DNA of 29,250 bases. Source: an uncultured Lachnospiraceae bacterium (GTDB taxonomy: Bacteria > Bacillota > Clostridia > Lachnospirales > Lachnospiraceae). Shown here in pieces: positions 24,382 to 29,250 of the stretch. A program made the position numbers and the translations under genes. The notes below the pieces were generated by a model. It ran no database searches, was not told the origin of the DNA, and was given only the letters and a program-made list of their open reading frames with translations. Numbering within the stretch: position 1 is the stretch's first letter; each line of letters begins with the position of its first letter. The stretch spans positions 1 through 29,250 of the forward strand of contig CAKZZH010000038.1 in the NCBI GenBank assembly GCA_937885345.1, in the 5' to 3' direction.

Positions 24382-27300
24382 TTACCCCAATCCATAGAAC
24401 TTCTCAAAATATGCCATAAGCCTGCGGATCAGGTTCATTTTCTTATCCGCTCTGCCGGAACCGCCAAAGCGGGATACCGGCGGCATGATCTTATCAATGT
24501 CCGTTCCGATGGTCTTAAGCTCGCCATCACGGAAGGATCTTTCAATGAACTCTCTGGTTTCATCCGGCTTAAGCTTTTCTTCTTCAATAAGGACCGTCAG
24601 ATCGTGTTCTTTCATCTCCAACACATAATCCCGCCATTCATCCATGATATCCTCGATATCATTTATTCCGGCAATAAAAGTTTCAATAAGTGCCTTCTTA
24701 CTTCGAAGCTCCGGACTTGCATCCACAGCCTTGCGAATCGTGATCAGTACTTCCTTATCTTCACCATGGCTGTCATGATATTTCTTTACAAGCATCAAGA
24801 TATAGTCAATATTGATCTCTATCTGTTTGATCAGTTCTATTTCGAATACAATATCATCCGTGATATCCGTACTTTCGCCGCTTTCACGCTTCCGTTTCCA
24901 CTCATCCCTCAGATCCTGGTATCTTCCAAGGTAGTCCTGCATATCTCTTTCAGATATGATCTCTTTTCCGGCAAATTCATCAAAGGACACAAGAAGATTC
25001 CGCATCCGCAGGATAGACCCGAATAATGCGATAAATTCCTTTTGTTTCTGCTCTCCGATGATCTGCGGCTCATCAAGCGGGAATTTCGTGGTCAGATCTT
25101 CGATCATATCCACATATCCCGGCATATACTTTCCATCCACGGATTCATAACCGTTATAATAATCCTTAAAGCTCTGCATAAGGACGATGCCACCGGCATC
25201 CTTATCTCCAAACAGAGATATTGCGGAGTCTACACGCTTTTGCAGATTACGGAAGCATACGATATTACCAAAGGTCTTTACACTGTTCAGGATACGGTTG
25301 GTCCGGCTGAATGCCTGGATAAGCCCATGCATCTTGAGATTCTTATCCACCCACAAAGTATTTAAGGTGGTGGCGTCAAAACCGGTCAGAAACATATTTA
25401 CCACGATGAGCATATCCAGTTCCTTGTTCTTCATTCGAAGCGAGACATCCTTGTAATAATTCTGAAACTTATCACTGGATGTATCATAATTCGTATGGAA
25501 CATCAGATTATAATCATTGATCGCACTGTCAAGAAAATCCCTGGCGTTCTGATCCAGGGCAGATGTGTCCTCCGGATTCTCCTCGTCGAGTATGCCGTCC
25601 GCCTCCTCTTCATTGGTTGCGTAGCTGTATATCACAGCAATCTTTAATTGCTTGGAAGGATCCGCTTTCATAATCTTGCGGAATTCCTCATAATACAGCT
25701 TCGCCATCGGCACGGATGCCACCGCAAAAATAGAATTAAAACCGGATAAGCGCTGTTTTTTCTTAATCTCCTCTACCTTACCACGGTCCGCAGACGCCAC
25801 TTCTTTGATATTTGTCAGTGCATTAAATACATAGGTCCTGTCACCGCGGTATGTCTTCTGATCAAAATGGTCCAATATATAGTTCGCCACCAGAGATATT
25901 CTTGCCGGAGCCTCAAAAGCTTTCTTACGGTCGATATCCCATACCTGCTCATCATCTATATCCGCATCGGTATCCATAGTCTTGATATAATCCACTCTGA
26001 ACGGCAGCACATTCTTATCATTGATGGCATCAACAATCGTATACGTATGAAGCTGATCCCCAAAGGTCTGTTCCGTAGTGGCAAAACATGGATTTTTTAC
26101 GCTGCTTCCAACATTGGTCGGAAATATCGGTGTACCGGTAAATCCGAACATATAATACTTCTTAAAGCTCTTTACGATAGCAGCATGCATGTCTCCGAAC
26201 TGGGATCTGTGACATTCATCAAATATCAGGACGATCTGCTTATTATAGACTTCATGCTCTTTATTTTTCTTTATAAAGGTCGAAAGTTTCTGTATTGTCG
26301 TAATAATGATCCTGGATTTGTTGTCACCAAGCTGCCTCGTAAGTATTGCCGTAGAGGTATTGCTATTGGCCGCTCCCTTTTCAAAGCGGTCATACTCTTT
26401 CATGGTCTGATAATCCAGATCCTTGCGGTCCACAACAAACAGCACCTTGTCTATGAAATCCAGTGTTGATGCGATACGTGCTGTCTTAAATGATGTAAGG
26501 GTCTTGCCGCTGCCCGTGGTGTGCCAGATGTAGCCGCCTCCGGCAATATCCCCGTATTTCTTATAATTATGGGCAATCTCGATACGATTGATGATGCGTT
26601 CCGTAGCCGTGATCTGATACGGACGCATAACCATAAGAATATCCTCCGACGTGAATACACAATACTTCGTCAGGATATTTAAGATCGTATGCCTTGCAAA
26701 AAAAGTTTTTGTAAAATCAATCAGATCCGGGATGATGCGGTTATTGGCATCCGCCCAAAATGAAGTAAACTCAAAACTGTTGCTGGTCTTTTCTTTTTTG
26801 GTCTTTCCGGACTTGGCATCCTTGATTGCGTTAAAACGGGTACTGTTGGAATAATACTTGGTATTCGTTCCATTGCTTATAACAAATATCTGCACATACT
26901 CATATAAACCGGTACCTGCCCAGAAAGAATCTCTCTGATACCGGTCTATCTGATTGAATGCCTCTCTGATAGGCACGCCCCGACGCTTCAACTCCACATG
27001 CACAAGGGGAAGACCGTTTACAAGGATCGTTACATCATATCGATTATCATGCTTTGCACCCTGATCCGTACCGATCACATATTGGTTGATCACCTGCAGA
27101 CGATTGTTGTGAATATTGGATTTATCAATGATCGTGATATTCTTAGAGCTGCCATCATCACGCTTTAAGACCTGTACATTATCCTCCTGGATCTTCCTGG
27201 TCTTTTCCTTTATATGCTCATTGGGATTAGCAATGGCATCCGAAAAGAATCTATCCCATTCCGAGTCCGTAAACTGATAATGATTCAACTCTTCAAGTTG

Positions 27301-27495
27301 CGCCCGTATATTTGATACCAGGTCACTTTCCGTATGGATCGGCAAGTATGTATATCCCTGGTCACAGAGCATACGGATAAACTCCTGTTCAAGTGCTGCC
27401 TCGCTCTGGTATTGATCCGAACGGGTCTTAACAGGTTCGTACTCTGTTACTACGGTATTTTTATTTGATTCTGCGACTATATTGAAATAGGGCAT
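24382..27495 (-). CDS. hsdR: Type I restriction enzyme, R (motor and nuclease) subunit
   Basis: 1037 residues, full length. The N-terminal PD-(D/E)xK nuclease shows Asp154 (RYDVTILVNG) and Glu168-Leu-Lys170 (HVELKRRG), followed by QxxxY-like QIDRYQRD. The superfamily 2 translocase has Walker A TTGSGKT (326-332), DECH box (426-429), TGTPIF, and motif VI QAFSRTNRIL. A helical C-terminal domain binds the methyltransferase core. ATG at 27495 stands behind GGGAGGTG with 8-nt spacing. It cleaves DNA far from unmodified target sites once HsdS and HsdM recognise them. It lies 45 bp downstream of the extra hsdS module. An orphan AGGAGG follows its stop at 24373-24378. Confidence 0.97.
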   Translation of the reverse strand: MPYFNIVAESNKNTVVTEYEPVKTRSDQYQSEAALEQEFIRMLCDQGYTYLPIHTESDLVSNIRAQLEELNHYQFTDSEWDRFFSDAIANPNEHIKEKTRKIQEDNVQVLKRDDGSSKNITIIDKSNIHNNRLQVINQYVIGTDQGAKHDNRYDVTILVNGLPLVHVELKRRGVPIREAFNQIDRYQRDSFWAGTGLYEYVQIFVISNGTNTKYYSNSTRFNAIKDAKSGKTKKEKTSNSFEFTSFWADANNRIIPDLIDFTKTFFARHTILNILTKYCVFTSEDILMVMRPYQITATERIINRIEIAHNYKKYGDIAGGGYIWHTTGSGKTLTSFKTARIASTLDFIDKVLFVVDRKDLDYQTMKEYDRFEKGAANSNTSTAILTRQLGDNKSRIIITTIQKLSTFIKKNKEHEVYNKQIVLIFDECHRSQFGDMHAAIVKSFKKYYMFGFTGTPIFPTNVGSSVKNPCFATTEQTFGDQLHTYTIVDAINDKNVLPFRVDYIKTMDTDADIDDEQVWDIDRKKAFEAPARISLVANYILDHFDQKTYRGDRTYVFNALTNIKEVASADRGKVEEIKKKQRLSGFNSIFAVASVPMAKLYYEEFRKIMKADPSKQLKIAVIYSYATNEEEADGILDEENPEDTSALDQNARDFLDSAINDYNLMFHTNYDTSSDKFQNYYKDVSLRMKNKELDMLIVVNMFLTGFDATTLNTLWVDKNLKMHGLIQAFSRTNRILNSVKTFGNIVCFRNLQKRVDSAISLFGDKDAGGIVLMQSFKDYYNGYESVDGKYMPGYVDMIEDLTTKFPLDEPQIIGEQKQKEFIALFGSILRMRNLLVSFDEFAGKEIISERDMQDYLGRYQDLRDEWKRKRESGESTDITDDIVFEIELIKQIEINIDYILMLVKKYHDSHGEDKEVLITIRKAVDASPELRSKKALIETFIAGINDIEDIMDEWRDYVLEMKEHDLTVLIEEEKLKPDETREFIERSFRDGELKTIGTDIDKIMPPVSRFGGSGRADKKMNLIRRLMAYFEKFYGLG

Positions 27496-27540
27496 ATCGC
27501 CGCACCTCCCACATTTCTCTCAACACTGCCATGAGAATCT

Positions 27541-28086
27541 CTATACGCACTTCTTTTCCTTAAAACTCAGTAACTTATCACGATAGTATTCGTATTGTTT
27601 CTGACGAGCTTCTATCTCTGCTGGAAGGCCATCTGAGATGTCATTACAGAGTCTGTCAAAACGGTCCATAACATCAACTATTTCCCTCTGCTTTTCTTCT
27701 GCTGGAAGCAAAATAGTTGTTTTTTCAATAACTTCCCTTGAAAGCCTTGGAATGCTCGCTTTACGAACATTTCTATATAAATAATCTGATTGGTTCAGCA
27801 ATGTGTAATATAAAAACTTGTTAACTACACCCTTTAGATTATCGAATACAAGACAATCATCTGCCGCCCAAAATCTATCTTTGCTATATCCAACTTCCCC
27901 TGCTGCTCCAGCACTTATTATATATGTTTCCTCTCCATTTCGATTATATTCCGAATGGAATCCCATAGGTGCTAATGCATTTTGAAAAACAGGATATCCA
28001 TCATTTAACAGTTGTTTCTTTACTACCCTTACACCTCGATTTACAGTAGCTACCTCGAAAAGTCTGACTGGTGCATATCCAAACAC
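27541..28086 (-). CDS. hsdS: HsdS module: third target-recognition domain, out of frame with hsdS
   Basis: 181 residues from a GTG at 28086 that has no good ribosome site. The protein is one target-recognition domain (VNRGVRVVKKQ at its start, LLPAEEKQREIVDVMDRFD at its end) plus one conserved helical region GLPAEIEARQKQYEYYRDKLL, that is half of a normal HsdS. In the frame of this module the sequence is open upstream through LLQYVFGYAP into the CTGT repeat tract, so it is most likely the third module of a longer HsdS that is at present out of frame. It could also be made alone as a half-size subunit that dimerises, as known for truncated HsdS proteins. Confidence 0.85.
   Translation of the reverse strand: MFGYAPVRLFEVATVNRGVRVVKKQLLNDGYPVFQNALAPMGFHSEYNRNGEETYIISAGAAGEVGYSKDRFWAADDCLVFDNLKGVVNKFLYYTLLNQSDYLYRNVRKASIPRLSREVIEKTTILLPAEEKQREIVDVMDRFDRLCNDISDGLPAEIEARQKQYEYYRDKLLSFKEKKCV
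27577..27630 (-). repeat. Conserved-region repeat, copy in third module
   Basis: 54 bp matching 28182-28235 at 48 of 54 positions in the same orientation. It encodes the helix GLPAEIEARQKQYEYYRD. The two copies are about 600 bp apart and could support recombination between modules. Confidence 0.8.
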
Positions 28087-28100
28087 ATACTGAAGAAGCC

Positions 28101-29250
<1,150 letters not shown>

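Noticed and set aside
24361..25026. 221-codon plus-strand frame opposite hsdR
   Set aside because: Antisense of hsdR with no start signal or known domain.
27461..27532. 23-codon minus-strand ORF overlapping the hsdR start
   Set aside because: No ribosome site of its own; the GGGAGGTG inside it serves hsdR. At most a leader peptide.

Overview
The window looks like one end-to-end assembled contig from an anaerobic Gram-positive bacterium of the Bacillota, most likely Lachnospiraceae-like. This rests on strong AGGAGG-type ribosome sites, several TTG/GTG starts behind good Shine-Dalgarno sequences, a pth-mfd pair, a YerB/DUF3048 lipoprotein, and an F-ATPase whose c subunit carries a sodium-binding signature. 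I cannot name the genus. The first 19 bases are Illumina adapter, not genome, and the last base is probably the third base of the hsdS start codon.

Left part (20-9912): a GNAT acetyltransferase cut by the edge and an aldo/keto reductase on the + strand meet a minus-strand run of genome-maintenance genes: pth, mfd, a Mn-type superoxide dismutase and dinB. The last two overlap at stop/start. Divergent from pth are a CNNM/CorC-type transporter and mscL with an added zinc ribbon, closed by a clear terminator. Between mscL and the next gene lies a dense block of four hairpins (9728-9914) with competing arms, which I cannot assign to a known element.

Middle part (9913-16248, minus): an envelope cluster of a large membrane-anchored extracytoplasmic protein of unknown function, a class A penicillin-binding protein, a YerB-type lipoprotein and a small membrane protein. 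It sits directly downstream of a complete F1Fo ATP synthase operon (16320-23507; order atpZ, atpI, atpB, E, F, H, A, G, D, C) with a recognisable promoter upstream of atpZ.

Right part (23685-29250, minus): an accessory region with a type I restriction-modification locus (hsdS, an extra hsdS module, hsdR) and a small acidic protein of unknown function, ended by a strong terminator. The hsdS region is the most interesting part. A perfect (CTGT)8 tract lies exactly at the end of hsdS. At the present count the frame stops just after it; when the count is a multiple of three the frame runs on into the next module and gives a protein with three target-recognition domains. A second, 12-bp repeat encodes SAEL units in the central linker, as in the EcoR124-type spacer repeat. 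The locus therefore looks phase-variable and possibly spacer-variable. hsdM is not in the window and would be expected beyond the right edge.
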